64,000 nt of DNA from Ruegeria_C sp041537905. GTDB taxonomy: Bacteria > Pseudomonadota > Alphaproteobacteria > Rhodobacterales > Rhodobacteraceae. Numbering within the stretch: position 1 is the first letter of the stretch; each line of letters starts with the position of its first letter. Of the stretch, positions 43,174 through 53,176 are shown piece by piece. The position numbers and the translations under genes were made by a program. The notes beneath the pieces were generated by a model. That model ran no database searches and was not told where the DNA came from. It saw only the letters and a program-made list of their open reading frames with translations. The stretch is from NCBI RefSeq assembly GCF_041537905.1, contig NZ_JBGRUO010000005.1, positions 62,001 through 126,000 of the forward strand, written 5' to 3'.

Positions 43174-43566
43174 TTACGATCCCTCACCCTGGAAGGTCGC
43201 AAGATAGGCAATGACGTTCACACGTTCGTCTTCCTTGCGCAGACCTGCAAAGGACATCTTGGTGCCCTTGGCATAGTCGCGCGGCTTGGTCAGGAAAGCG
43301 TCCAGTTCCTCGGGGCTCCAGACGACACCCTCCTCGGACAGGGCAACCAGCGTGTCGGAATATTTGAAGCCGTCGATCGTGCCGACCTGCCGGCCCACGA
43401 TACCATTCAGGACCGGCCCGACCTTGTTCTCGGCGCCGTCGCCCACCGCATGGCAGGCTTTGCATTTGCGGAACACTTTCTCACCCTTGTCCGCATCTCC
43501 TTCGGCAGCGGCAACCACCGGCAGGGCCATCAGGCATATCATCGTCGAAAGAACAGTTCTGAACAC
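43174..43566 (-). CDS. Periplasmic cytochrome c of the xox-flh block
   Basis: 130 residues from the GTG at 43566; a TTG two codons upstream with AAGGA is an alternative. Signal peptide ending VAAA. One haem: Cys35-x2-Cys38-His39 (CKACH), with a later MSFAGL giving the axial Met. It is a class I cytochrome c of the c2/c550 type. In Paracoccus, a cytochrome gene (cycB, c553i) lies likewise beside xoxF and flhA. It probably carries electrons from XoxG to the oxidase. Confidence 0.9.
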   Translation of the reverse strand: MFRTVLSTMICLMALPVVAAAEGDADKGEKVFRKCKACHAVGDGAENKVGPVLNGIVGRQVGTIDGFKYSDTLVALSEEGVVWSPEELDAFLTKPRDYAKGTKMSFAGLRKEDERVNVIAYLATFQGEGS

Positions 43567-43591
43567 GATCAATTTTTCCTTGCTGTCTTGA

Positions 43592-44422
43592 TTAGCTGAG
43601 TCGCGCGGCGTGCCAGGCCACATGGTCCCGCGCGAAGGTGTTCACGAAGAAATATGAATGGTCATATCCCCGCTGGATGCGCACTTGCCCGGGCTGCCGG
43701 CGTTTAGCCATCATGTCGGCCAGAGCCTCTGGTTTGAGAAGATCCAAGAACTGGTCGCTGGCTCCCTGATCCACCAGCAGCTCGCCTTTCCAGCCAAGTT
43801 CCTCCAGCAACAGGGTCGCGTCATGCTCGACCCAGGCGCTTTCATCGTCACCCAGATAAGAGCTGAGCTGCTTACGGCCCCAATCGGATTGGGTGGGATG
43901 GGCGATGGGCGCGAAGGCCGACAGCGAGTCGAACAGATCGGCATTGCGGATGGCGATGGTGATCGCCCCATGCCCGCCCATGGAATGACCGGTGATGCCG
44001 TGACGGTCCTGAACCGGCAGATTGTCCACCACGATCGAGCGCAGCTCGTTCACCACATAATCATACATGCGGAAGTTTGACCGCCAGGGATCGCGGGTGG
44101 CATTCACATAGAAACCCGCCCCTTGCCCCAGATCATAGGCTTCGTCATCGGCCACACCCTCGCCGCGCGGCGAGGTGTCGGGAAACACGAGTGCCAGACC
44201 ATGCTCGGCGGCATGTTCCTGGAACCCGCCCTTGGTCATCGCGTTTTCATGGGTGCAGGTCAGCCCGGACAGATACCAGAGAACCGGGACCGGCCCGTTG
44301 GCGGCCTGCGGCGGCAGATAGATGGCAAAGGTCATCTGGCAATCGCAGATTTGCGATTGGTGCGTATAAACGGTCTGGGTTCCCCCAAAACACCGATTTT
44401 CCGCGATGACCTTGAGATCCAT
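43592..44422 (-). CDS. fghA: S-formylglutathione hydrolase
   Basis: 276 residues, standard length. It is an esterase-D fold enzyme with catalytic Ser147 in GHSMGGHG, and TSPRGEGVADDEA plus YNATRDPW-type sequence (FYVNATRDPW) around residues 83-113 typical of the family. It splits S-formylglutathione into formate and glutathione. The gene lies 2 nt after flhA and 25 nt before the cytochrome gene. Confidence 0.97.
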   Translation of the reverse strand: MDLKVIAENRCFGGTQTVYTHQSQICDCQMTFAIYLPPQAANGPVPVLWYLSGLTCTHENAMTKGGFQEHAAEHGLALVFPDTSPRGEGVADDEAYDLGQGAGFYVNATRDPWRSNFRMYDYVVNELRSIVVDNLPVQDRHGITGHSMGGHGAITIAIRNADLFDSLSAFAPIAHPTQSDWGRKQLSSYLGDDESAWVEHDATLLLEELGWKGELLVDQGASDQFLDLLKPEALADMMAKRRQPGQVRIQRGYDHSYFFVNTFARDHVAWHAARLS

Positions 44423-44424
44423 GC

Positions 44425-45537
<1,113 letters not shown>

Positions 45538-45698
45538 ATTCGACATTCCTCCCTTGCGCCGACCCCAGGCAAAAGCCGGGCTTGTACCGGAGTATGGCTG
45601 TGAGACTCTGTCGGGAACAATTGAGACAATGGTGTGTATTGGAGCGAATAGACTCGGTCGCTGTGCTTCGCATAATGTAACGCGAGGAGGAGTTGCCA
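45538..45698. promoter_or_regulatory. Divergent promoter of the flhA-xox block
   Basis: 161 bases between flhA (minus) and the gene at 45699 (plus). The centre is AT-richer (GGGAACAATTGAGACAATGG near 45614-45633), and CATAATGTAA at 45671-45680 could be a -10 for the plus direction. No operator can be assigned with confidence. Confidence 0.45.
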
Positions 45699-46322
45699 AT
45701 GTTGATTACCAAGCCGTTTGTCTTCGCCCTGGCGCTGACGTCCATGGCAGCCTCTGCTCATGCGGCGGATTTCTCGGACCCGACCTGGCCCTGCGTACAA
45801 CGCAAGGTGGAGCAGCTTTCCCTGGGTCTGATGTGGCCGCATCCGGTGGACACCACCCGGATCGAGGGGGATGACGCCTTGGGTCTTGAGGTGGCCGAGC
45901 TTGCCGATGCGCTGGCATTGCGGCGGGTCGAGCTGGAGGATCTGCGCCCGCAGGTCGCCGCCTTCGCCGACCGGCACAATGGAGACCCGGCCGTGCTTGG
46001 TCTGGTCTTTGATCGCGTCTTTAACGGGCTGTCCAAGCGCCGCACGCGAATCATTTCCGGGATTGGCAAGTTTTCCTTCAGCCAGATCGACCTTGCCGAA
46101 CAGATAGATGAGGTGCGCGCCGAAATGGATACGGCGATGGCCGCGGACCCGCCCGATTATGACAAGGTCGACAAGTTGGAGGAGCAGCTGGACTGGGATC
46201 AATTGATCTATTCCGACCGCCAGCGCTCTATCACCTATCTGTGCGAAACGCCCCAGATCATCGAACGTCGCCTGTTTGCCATCGCCCAGATGCTGCAAGC
46301 GGCGGTTCAAGATCAGGGCTGA
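45699..46322 (+). CDS. Secreted helical protein of unknown function
   Basis: 207 residues from the ATG at 45699 (GGAGGAG box). Signal peptide ends AHAA. The mature protein is highly charged and helical, with one Cys near each end (PTWPCVQRKVEQ and ITYLCETPQ), which could form a disulfide. It is divergent from flhA, so it may share C1 regulation. I do not recognise a family with a known role. Confidence 0.78.
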   Translation: MLITKPFVFALALTSMAASAHAADFSDPTWPCVQRKVEQLSLGLMWPHPVDTTRIEGDDALGLEVAELADALALRRVELEDLRPQVAAFADRHNGDPAVLGLVFDRVFNGLSKRRTRIISGIGKFSFSQIDLAEQIDEVRAEMDTAMAADPPDYDKVDKLEEQLDWDQLIYSDRQRSITYLCETPQIIERRLFAIAQMLQAAVQDQG

Positions 46323-46408
46323 CCACCCCGCCCGCGCCCAAGGTCTGAATTGCGCCACTTGCTTTTGGCCCCTATCCTTTTGGTTTCAAGACCTGTGGGA
46401 GGGGAATG

Positions 46409-47200
46409 ATGAGACCGATATGCAAGGCGCTTCTGGCGCTGGCCTTATCCTTTGTGACGGTCTCGGTTCAGGCGCAATCGGTGTTGGACGGCGTCGATAT
46501 GTCCCTGCCCAAAATGACCGAAACGCAGATGTCCCGCGCCGAGGTGGTCGCCCGGCTTGAAGCCGCGACAGCGGACACCCCCGCCGATTTCACCCGGATT
46601 TGGCTGAACGGTCTCGACCTGTCTGAGCTTGATTTTTCCGGTGCAATATTGCGCGCGGCCTCGCTGAATGGCGCCAATTTGTCGGGGTCGAATTTTGATG
46701 GCGCGACGCTCAGCCAGGCCTGGATGATCGGCGCAGATCTGAGCGGAGCGTCACTGGTCGGGGCAGAGCTGTTTCAGACCCAGCTGGGCCGTGCCACCCT
46801 GAACGGCGCCGATTTCAGCGATGCCAGAACCGCTGCCGATTTCACCAAGGCCGACCTGACCGGGGCGATCTTTCGCGGGGCGGATTTTTCAGCCGATATG
46901 CGCAACCAGTCGATGGGGCTGATGCGCGGTGTGCTGACCTCGGCACGCGGGACGGGTGTGGATTTCACCGGCGCCCAGATGTCGCGGGCCGATCTGGAAT
47001 TTGCCAAGCTGCCCGGTGCGAATTTCACCGATGCCGATCTGTCGATGGCGACGCTGGGCGGCGCGGACCTGTCTGATGCAGAGCTTGCGGGCGCAAACTT
47101 CATGGATGCCGATCTGACATCGACACGTCTGACCGGCGCACGGGGAACCGATCAGGCCAATCTGGACGCCGCCAAGAACCTCAACCGTGCCTTTCGGTAA
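46409..47200 (+). CDS. Secreted pentapeptide-repeat protein
   Basis: 263 residues from the second of two tandem ATGs (best spacing to GGAGG). Signal peptide ends VQAQ. From about residue 65 to 250 the sequence is built of A(D/N)LSx-type five-residue units (LNGANLSGSNFDGATLSQA, GADLSGASLVGAELFQT, GADLSDAELAGANFMDADL) that form a right-handed beta-helix. Such proteins usually serve as scaffolds; no binding partner is evident. It follows the unknown secreted protein by 86 nt. Confidence 0.88.
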   Translation: MRPICKALLALALSFVTVSVQAQSVLDGVDMSLPKMTETQMSRAEVVARLEAATADTPADFTRIWLNGLDLSELDFSGAILRAASLNGANLSGSNFDGATLSQAWMIGADLSGASLVGAELFQTQLGRATLNGADFSDARTAADFTKADLTGAIFRGADFSADMRNQSMGLMRGVLTSARGTGVDFTGAQMSRADLEFAKLPGANFTDADLSMATLGGADLSDAELAGANFMDADLTSTRLTGARGTDQANLDAAKNLNRAFR

Positions 47201-47204
47201 GACG

Positions 47205-47654
47205 TTACCCCTCCAGCGCGTTGATCATGTCCACCCGGGTCGCATGGCGGCCGCCCCCGAAACGGGTGGCCAGAAACGCATCGACGATATCAAGCGCCAG
47301 CCCCTCGCCCACCACGCGCGCGCCCAGTGACATCATGTTCGCGTCGTTGTGCTCGCGAATCATGCGGGCTGAAAATGTGTCGACGCAGACGCCGCAACGG
47401 ATGCCCTTTACCTTGTTCGCCGCCATCATGATGCCCTGACCGGTGCCACAAAGGATGATCCCGAACCGGCAGTCACCCGCAGCAACCTGCCGCGCCGCCG
47501 CTTCGCCATGCTTGGGATAATGTGTGCTCTCGGTTGTTGTTGGTCCGATATCGACCACCTCCCAACCTTGCGCCGCGATATGATCGGCGATGGCCCGCCG
47601 GAGCGGAATGGCCGCGTGATCACTTGAGAGTACGATGCGTTTGTTGTCGATCAT
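47205..47654 (-). CDS. rpiB: Ribose-5-phosphate isomerase B
   Basis: 149 residues from the ATG at 47654. It has the RpiB/LacAB pattern: SSDHAAIPLRRAI near the N-terminus, the active-site loop CGTGQGIMMAANK with Cys69, and EHNDANMMSLGARV. It interconverts ribose-5-phosphate and ribulose-5-phosphate in the pentose phosphate pathway. The location in a methylotrophy island is unusual; formaldehyde here is dissimilated, so the isomerase may serve CO2 or sugar metabolism. Confidence 0.95.
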   Translation of the reverse strand: MIDNKRIVLSSDHAAIPLRRAIADHIAAQGWEVVDIGPTTTESTHYPKHGEAAARQVAAGDCRFGIILCGTGQGIMMAANKVKGIRCGVCVDTFSARMIREHNDANMMSLGARVVGEGLALDIVDAFLATRFGGGRHATRVDMINALEG

Positions 47655-47735
47655 GTAAAGCTTGTCCTGTTTCCAAGGCAATGTGCCAGTTTGGCGCCGT
47701 TGGATCAGGTAATCCCGGTCTCGTCAATTTGCTCA

Positions 47736-47775
47736 TCGCCGAATATCGGGAAATAACACCAAAACGTTTCGGCGA
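47736..47775. promoter_or_regulatory. Inverted repeat upstream of rpiB
   Basis: TCGCCGAA at 47736-47743 and TTCGGCGA at 47768-47775 form perfect 8-bp arms 24 bases apart, in the 154-base gap upstream of rpiB. It is a candidate operator, but could be chance in a GC-rich genome. Confidence 0.35.
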
Positions 47776-47808
47776 ACCCTTAGAACGGGAGTGCCTTCGA
47801 GACACAGG

Positions 47809-48846
47809 CTATTCCCATTCCAGCTCGGTGAAGGACACCGTGGCGTTACGCGGGTTGTAGGCGTCAAACAGCTCCCAATGCTCGGCCTCGCTTTCTGCGA
47901 TCACCTCAACCGCGTCACCCAGCCTTGCGCCGCCGTCGATGGCTGCCCGCGTATCCCGTTCAAGCACTTCGAGATAGCGCCGCTGATCCGTCGCGCCTCC
48001 GGGCCAGTCCAGCACGGGCCCGCCATGGCCCGGCACGGCCCGCACCGCATCTATCTCCGCCATATCGGTCAGAACCGCCTGCCAGCCCAGCAATTGCCCA
48101 TCCAGCGCGGGCGTGTGCCGATGGAACACCAGATCCCCGGCAAAAAGCGTGCCCGAGCCATGGTCCAGCACGGTCAGGTCATTGCCCGTATGCGCCGTTG
48201 GCCAGGCCCGCAGCTCCAGCACGCGCCCACCAAGGTCGATCTGATGCGTGCTTTCGACCGCCAGTTCCACCGGCACCGGCCCGACGCCCACCAACTCCTC
48301 CGGCCCGATCAATATGCCGAGGCTTTCGACATAGTTGCCCATCCGGTCCACAAGCGCGCGCGTCAGGCCCGCATGACCCACTACCTGCGCCCCCGACGCC
48401 GCCAGAGGTGCCGTGCCAAACACATGATCGGGATGCATATGCGTGAGGATCACATGGCTGACCGGTTTGTCGGTTTGCGCCCGGATCGCCCGCCATATGC
48501 CCTCGCCCATCCACGGCGCGCCGCCGGTGTCGATCACTGCAACACTGTCCTGTCCGATGACAAACCCGATATTCGAGATATCACCGCGATTGGTCCGGTC
48601 CGGCTCTGCGATCTGGCCAAGATGGGCAAAAACGCCCGGCGCGACCTCCTGAAAGGACAAGCTGTCGCCAACCGGCTTGCAAACCGGCCCCTCCCCGACC
48701 ACCAGACCCTCCGCCACATCTGGCGGATCGACCGCCAGCATCTCCTGACACAGGGCCTCGGTCGCAGCCTCATAACCCGGCAAGAGCTGGTCGCGGCAGG
48801 GCCCGTCAGACAGGGTCAGACAGACGGTTAGCAGAGCTTCAAACAT
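47809..48846 (-). CDS. Metallo-beta-lactamase-fold hydrolase of the quinoprotein relay type
   Basis: 345 residues from the ATG at 48846 (GGAGG 6 nt upstream). The zinc motif THMHPDH gives His136, His138, Asp140 and His141, with later AHTGND and VPGHGGPV completing the site. The first 60 residues (four Cys) precede the fold. The family named quinoprotein relay system zinc metallohydrolase keeps company with SoxYZ-like carriers and PQQ dehydrogenases, as it does here: it is divergent from the second carrier. A hydrolase that acts on the carrier-bound group is the natural guess. Confidence 0.85.
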   Translation of the reverse strand: MFEALLTVCLTLSDGPCRDQLLPGYEAATEALCQEMLAVDPPDVAEGLVVGEGPVCKPVGDSLSFQEVAPGVFAHLGQIAEPDRTNRGDISNIGFVIGQDSVAVIDTGGAPWMGEGIWRAIRAQTDKPVSHVILTHMHPDHVFGTAPLAASGAQVVGHAGLTRALVDRMGNYVESLGILIGPEELVGVGPVPVELAVESTHQIDLGGRVLELRAWPTAHTGNDLTVLDHGSGTLFAGDLVFHRHTPALDGQLLGWQAVLTDMAEIDAVRAVPGHGGPVLDWPGGATDQRRYLEVLERDTRAAIDGGARLGDAVEVIAESEAEHWELFDAYNPRNATVSFTELEWE

Positions 48847-48968
48847 GCAGCACCTCCACCCCGAACTGTGCCACACGGTTTTGTGTAGATCACGCAGCCT
48901 TTAGTCGGAGTATATTTTTATGAGCTTTTGTGCCATAAGACGCGGCACCAGTTGCCGGAGGAGACAAC
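48847..48968. promoter_or_regulatory. Divergent promoter between metallohydrolase and SoxYZ-like carrier 2
   Basis: 122 bases with an AT-rich core (GTATATTTTTATGAG near 48908-48922) that stands out from the GC-rich surroundings and supplies plausible -10 sites. GGAGGAGAC precedes the carrier gene. Confidence 0.4.
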
Positions 48969-49781
48969 ATGGCCCGACATTTCATATGTGCAACAGCGAT
49001 CGTTTCGATGCTGTCGCTGCCCGTTTTCGCGGGTGGGACCGTCAAGAACCCGTTGACCGCAAGCGAAACCTGGCAGGATTTGCAATATGATGTCGTGGGC
49101 GAGGCGCAGATCGGGACCGCCGATACGCTTTTATTAGTAGATGCGCCCTATCGCGCCCATGATGCCGCCACCGTCCCGGTCGTGCTGAAGCAGCTTGATC
49201 CCAACGCACAGATCACCGCCGCCACCGTGGTCATCGACGAAAACCCGGCCCCGATCGCCGGTGTCTTTACCTTTTCGCCGGCCATGGGCCAGCTGGATTT
49301 CGAGATGCGCGTGCGAGTGAACCAGTATTCCAACGTGCGGGTCATCGCTGAAACGCCGGACGGCCTGCACATGACCGGGCGGTTTGTGAAAGCATCCGGC
49401 GGCTGCTCGGCCCCGGCCACCAAAGATCCCGAAGCGGCGCTTGCCTCGATGGGCAAGATGAAGCTGCGCATGTTCGGCGAGGGCGCACAGATCTCGACGC
49501 CCCGCCGCGAGGCACAGATCATGATCCGCCACCCGAACTATTCCGGCCTTCAACGTGACCAGATCACGCAGCTGTTCATCCCGGCGCATTTCATCGACCA
49601 CCTTGAAGTCTGGCAGGGCGAAGAGTTGCTCTTTACAATGGATGGCGGCATCTCGATCTCGGAAAACCCGGCCTTCCGGTTCGCCTATAACGACAACGGC
49701 GCGACAACGCTGACGGTCAAGGCCACCGATACCGAAGGCAACAGTTTTGAGACAGAGCTGCCCAAAGCCGCCTCAGGCTGA
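48969..49781 (+). CDS. Fused SoxYZ-like carrier (copy 2)
   Basis: 270 residues, about the same length and layout as the copy at 38482: signal peptide, SoxY-like half (VDAPYRAHDAATVPV, ENPAPIAGVF), linker KASGGCSAPA with Cys146, then a SoxZ-like half (HPNYSGLQRDQITQLFIP, ISISENPAF). The linker GGC is closer to the true SoxY GGCGG motif than in copy 1. Two different carriers in one island suggest they serve different enzymes or steps. Transcribed divergently from its probable hydrolase partner. Confidence 0.9.
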   Translation: MARHFICATAIVSMLSLPVFAGGTVKNPLTASETWQDLQYDVVGEAQIGTADTLLLVDAPYRAHDAATVPVVLKQLDPNAQITAATVVIDENPAPIAGVFTFSPAMGQLDFEMRVRVNQYSNVRVIAETPDGLHMTGRFVKASGGCSAPATKDPEAALASMGKMKLRMFGEGAQISTPRREAQIMIRHPNYSGLQRDQITQLFIPAHFIDHLEVWQGEELLFTMDGGISISENPAFRFAYNDNGATTLTVKATDTEGNSFETELPKAASG

Positions 49782-49840
49782 AACCTGCAAAAAGGTCAGC
49801 CCTGCTGTGACCGCAAGTCACTGCTGGCGTAGATTGTGGT

Positions 49841-50194
49841 TTAGAAACAGACCACCTCGGCCTCGGCTTGTGCGCGGCGCAGTTCTGCGACCAGGTTTTC
49901 GGCCATCGCCGCGCTTTTGAAGAACGACATGCGCTCGCCACCCACGCGCCGCATCGACAGCACCGTTTCAGCCTGCAAATAGGTTTCATAAGGTAGAATG
50001 GTCGCGATCAGGTCGACTGAGCAGGAACACCTGTCCAGCATTTCACGGGTCTGACCGTTGGTCACCATGCAAGCAAAGACGTAGTCGGCCCGCGCGGCGG
50101 TCGGGTAATCGTTCAGCCGGTCGGCAACGCTCTGCGCCATGCCCGCAACCGGCAGGCACAGGGTCAGAAGCGCGGCAGCAACCCTCCGCATCAT
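49841..50194 (-). CDS. Small secreted cysteine-containing protein
   Basis: 117 residues with a signal peptide ending GMAQ. Mature part has four Cys: ADYVFACMVTNGQ, then DRCSCSVDLIA, then the terminal VVCF. Conserved small periplasmic proteins of this kind occur in PQQ clusters, but I know no function. The start overlaps the stop of the preceding gene by 4 nt, and it is the last gene of the operon with the NahK-like kinase. Confidence 0.78.
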   Translation of the reverse strand: MMRRVAAALLTLCLPVAGMAQSVADRLNDYPTAARADYVFACMVTNGQTREMLDRCSCSVDLIATILPYETYLQAETVLSMRRVGGERMSFFKSAAMAENLVAELRRAQAEAEVVCF

Positions 50195-50865
50195 TGCGTG
50201 CCCTCCAGCCGGTCGAACACCATCTCCGAGCGGTAGACCGCCTCGCCGCCCGCCTCGGGCAGGGCCTCGGCCACCAGTTTCAGATACCAGCCCGGCACGT
50301 CTTCCGAGACGGTCACGCTGAGCACCAGATCGCCGAAGCCCTGCATGCGGTCGCGGTTGGGGTCTTCTTCAAACGGGCGCAGCCGGACGGTTTGCGTGGT
50401 TACGGCCTCGCCATCAAGAATCGCCTCGCCGGTTTCCACCTCAGTGGGTTGGATCAGCGCATCCTTCACGCGATTGCGGATGTAGAACGGACTGCCACCC
50501 GCCGATTCCGCCATGTCGCGCACGGCGCTTTCGTAAAAGACCATGATCATCGGATTGCCGACGCTGGCCGGAAACACGCCCATGGCGCGGTGTTTCTCGT
50601 CCTGGCGAAATTCCAGATGCGCCATCTCGGAGGCGTCATCTCTGAAGGTCAGCGCGATCTGGCCTGTGTCGCGCTCTGCCGTTTCGGGCTTGAGCTGGTT
50701 TGACACAGTCCGCCGGTAGATCAGAGCCGCGTCGCGATCCACGCTGTCGAGCGTTCCATCGCGAAACAGCAAATCATAGGTTTCCTCGCCATCCAGCGAC
50801 GCCGAAAACGCCAGTCCGGCGCTCAACAGAACAGATACCAGCCCGGCCAGCAGCGCTTTGATCAT
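50191..50865 (-). CDS. Secreted protein of unknown function
   Basis: 224 residues from the ATG at 50865 (GGAGG 7 nt upstream). Signal peptide ends FSAS. The mature part reads as a beta-barrel or lipocalin-like set of strands (TYDLLFRDGTLDSV, QIALTFRDDASEMAHLEF, WYLKLVAEALPEAGG). No catalytic motif. It follows the sensor kinase by 31 nt and overlaps the next small secreted protein, so both may be envelope factors for PQQ enzymes (inferred). Confidence 0.75.
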   Translation of the reverse strand: MIKALLAGLVSVLLSAGLAFSASLDGEETYDLLFRDGTLDSVDRDAALIYRRTVSNQLKPETAERDTGQIALTFRDDASEMAHLEFRQDEKHRAMGVFPASVGNPMIMVFYESAVRDMAESAGGSPFYIRNRVKDALIQPTEVETGEAILDGEAVTTQTVRLRPFEEDPNRDRMQGFGDLVLSVTVSEDVPGWYLKLVAEALPEAGGEAVYRSEMVFDRLEGTQ

Positions 50866-50896
50866 TTTTGGTCCTCCGTTGCAGAAGCTTATGGCG

Positions 50897-53176
50897 TCAG
50901 ACGGCCCTGTCACCGCCGACCTTTGTCGGTATCGACGGTTCTGCGCGGCGTGTAGGAGGGCGCCAGCGGATTTTCCAGTCGATCAGAGGCCGCAACCGCG
51001 ACAGTTTCACCGGCTTGGTCATCACCGAGATATCCTGCCGCACCGCCGTTGCATGCAGGCTTTCGCTGCGGTTGGCCGTGATAAGGATGGCTGGCACATG
51101 GGTTTGTGTCAGGGCCCTGATCCGCGCGATTGCCGCAATCCCCGTGTCAGCGTTGTCGAGTTGGTAATCCGCCAGAATGATGTCCGGCGGCATCCCCATA
51201 TCGGTGACAAATTGCACGGCCTCTTCGGTAGATTGCGCAGCCAGGACGCTGGCGCCGCATTGTTCCAGCCAGCGCGTGGTGCCAAACAGCACATCCTCGT
51301 CATTTTCGATCACCAGCACGATATGATCCAGCGACAAGTCCTCGGATTGCGGCAACAACTCGACCGGTTCAGGCGTGCTGCGATCCGCCGCGACCCGGTC
51401 CATCTCGATGCTGAAAACCGATCCCACATCGGGTTTCGAACGCACTGATAATTTATGCCCCAGCAGGCGGCAGGCCCGGTCGACAACCGACAGACCCAGC
51501 CCCATGCCCGAGCCAAAGGGCACGTTATCCGCGCGGGTAAATTCATCGAACACGCGGGTCTGATCCTTGCGCGCGATCCCGATCCCGGTGTCCCAGACCT
51601 GCAGCAAGATCTTGTCGCCACGCTTGCGGCAACCCACCAGGACACGCCCGCCCGGATCGGTGTATTGGATCGCATTTACTACCAGATTCTGGATCGAGCG
51701 CAGCAGGTAGACCGGATCGGAATGCACAAACGCCTCGCAGAGCACCATGTCGAGCCGCACGTTCTTTTGTTCCGCAACCAGCGCCTGATCGCCGTGAATC
51801 CCCGCCATCACCGACGCCAGACGGACGCTTCGCGGCGAGACGGTGTCGGGCTCGGCGCTTTCCAGTCGTGAGATGTCGAGCAGCGAGTGCAGCAATTGCT
51901 CGGCGGAGCCGAAGGCGCCGTCCAGACGTTCCATCATCAAATAGAGGTCGGTCTCTCGCGTGGTCTCTTTCAGCGTGGAAATCAGCAGCTTGGCGGCATT
52001 GATCGGTTGCAACAGGTCGTGGCTGGCTGCCGCAAGAAAGCGCGTTTTTGACGACACCGCCGCCTCGGCCCGTTCCTTGGCGACGCGCAGCGCTTCCTCG
52101 ACCTGGGCCTTTTCCTCATACTCGCGGATCAGCTGCTCATTGGCCCGGGTCAACTCGGCTGTGCGTTCCATGACCCGGTTTTCCAGCATCTCGGTCGTGC
52201 GCGCCTCCAGCGTGACATCCTTGAGTTCGACCAGAAAACCGCCATCCGGCAATTGGTTGGCATGGACGTCAAGAACCCGGTCTGCCGCGTCGCGCACCCG
52301 CTTGCGCAACCACCCACGGCTTTTGAGCTCGCGCTGCCAGGTACCCACCTTCAGTTCATCATCGGCCTTGATCAACCCCCGCGCGCGCATGAGATCGAGC
52401 AGTTTCTGGACCGGCATCCCCGATTGCAACATCGCATTGGGCAGGCCCAACACCTCTCGGAACCGGGCGTTGTGCATCATCACTTCGGCCTCGGCGGAAA
52501 AGGTGCAGATGCCCGAGCTCATGTTCTGAAACACCGCCTGCAGATAGTCCTCCTGACGGTCGATCAGGGTTTCCTTCTCGTCACGGTTGCGCCGCACGAC
52601 CGAGGTGATCTCGGTGAGCAGAATGACCACATTCTCGTGCGAGGTGGACTGCGCGCTCATCTGGTACCAGCGGTCATTGCGCAGCTCGATGACCACAGTT
52701 GTAATCATCCCGTTGTCGCGACTGCGATCCAAGGCCTGAGCCACCTGCGACATGCTGAGATCGGATGAGGCGAAATGCGTGCTGCCATAAACCAGCGTGA
52801 AAAACCGAACCAGGCCAAGGCCGGGCACGACCTTGTCGGATATGTCGGGCAGCAGCGCCTGAAACAGATCGTTGCATAGGTTCAACTGGCCATCGGTGAA
52901 CAGGGCGAACCCCTCTTCCATCGATGACAGCGCCTCGACCAGGCTCTTGCGGGTGCGCTCGCGCTCATAGCGGGCGCTTTCCAACTCGGTTGTGGCTCGT
53001 TCCAGATCACGGCTTTGCGCCATGACCTGCTGCTGTAGCTCGATCGCGGATTGAAACGCCCTAAAGGCCGAGGGACCCACATCCTTTTGTCGGTTGGCCC
53101 GGCGCATCAGCGCGTCGATGATCTTGGCCTGTTTGGCAACTTGCAGGTCGAGCGGGTCGTCGGGATTCAGCATCAT
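50897..53176 (-). CDS. Cytosolic hybrid histidine kinase (NahK/ErcS-like)
   Basis: 759 residues without membrane segments. Two PAS-like domains (about 80-190 and 215-325), a coiled coil (335-375), HisKA with His386 in AAASHDLLQPINAAK, an ATPase domain with DTGIGIARKDQ and GMGLGLSVVDRA, then a receiver (about 615-735) with the phospho-Asp in ILADYQLD. This architecture is that of Pseudomonas NahK/ErcS', which control ethanol oxidation genes and biofilm traits. It shares one base with the FIST protein gene upstream. Confidence 0.9.
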   Translation of the reverse strand: MMLNPDDPLDLQVAKQAKIIDALMRRANRQKDVGPSAFRAFQSAIELQQQVMAQSRDLERATTELESARYERERTRKSLVEALSSMEEGFALFTDGQLNLCNDLFQALLPDISDKVVPGLGLVRFFTLVYGSTHFASSDLSMSQVAQALDRSRDNGMITTVVIELRNDRWYQMSAQSTSHENVVILLTEITSVVRRNRDEKETLIDRQEDYLQAVFQNMSSGICTFSAEAEVMMHNARFREVLGLPNAMLQSGMPVQKLLDLMRARGLIKADDELKVGTWQRELKSRGWLRKRVRDAADRVLDVHANQLPDGGFLVELKDVTLEARTTEMLENRVMERTAELTRANEQLIREYEEKAQVEEALRVAKERAEAAVSSKTRFLAAASHDLLQPINAAKLLISTLKETTRETDLYLMMERLDGAFGSAEQLLHSLLDISRLESAEPDTVSPRSVRLASVMAGIHGDQALVAEQKNVRLDMVLCEAFVHSDPVYLLRSIQNLVVNAIQYTDPGGRVLVGCRKRGDKILLQVWDTGIGIARKDQTRVFDEFTRADNVPFGSGMGLGLSVVDRACRLLGHKLSVRSKPDVGSVFSIEMDRVAADRSTPEPVELLPQSEDLSLDHIVLVIENDEDVLFGTTRWLEQCGASVLAAQSTEEAVQFVTDMGMPPDIILADYQLDNADTGIAAIARIRALTQTHVPAILITANRSESLHATAVRQDISVMTKPVKLSRLRPLIDWKIRWRPPTRRAEPSIPTKVGGDRAV

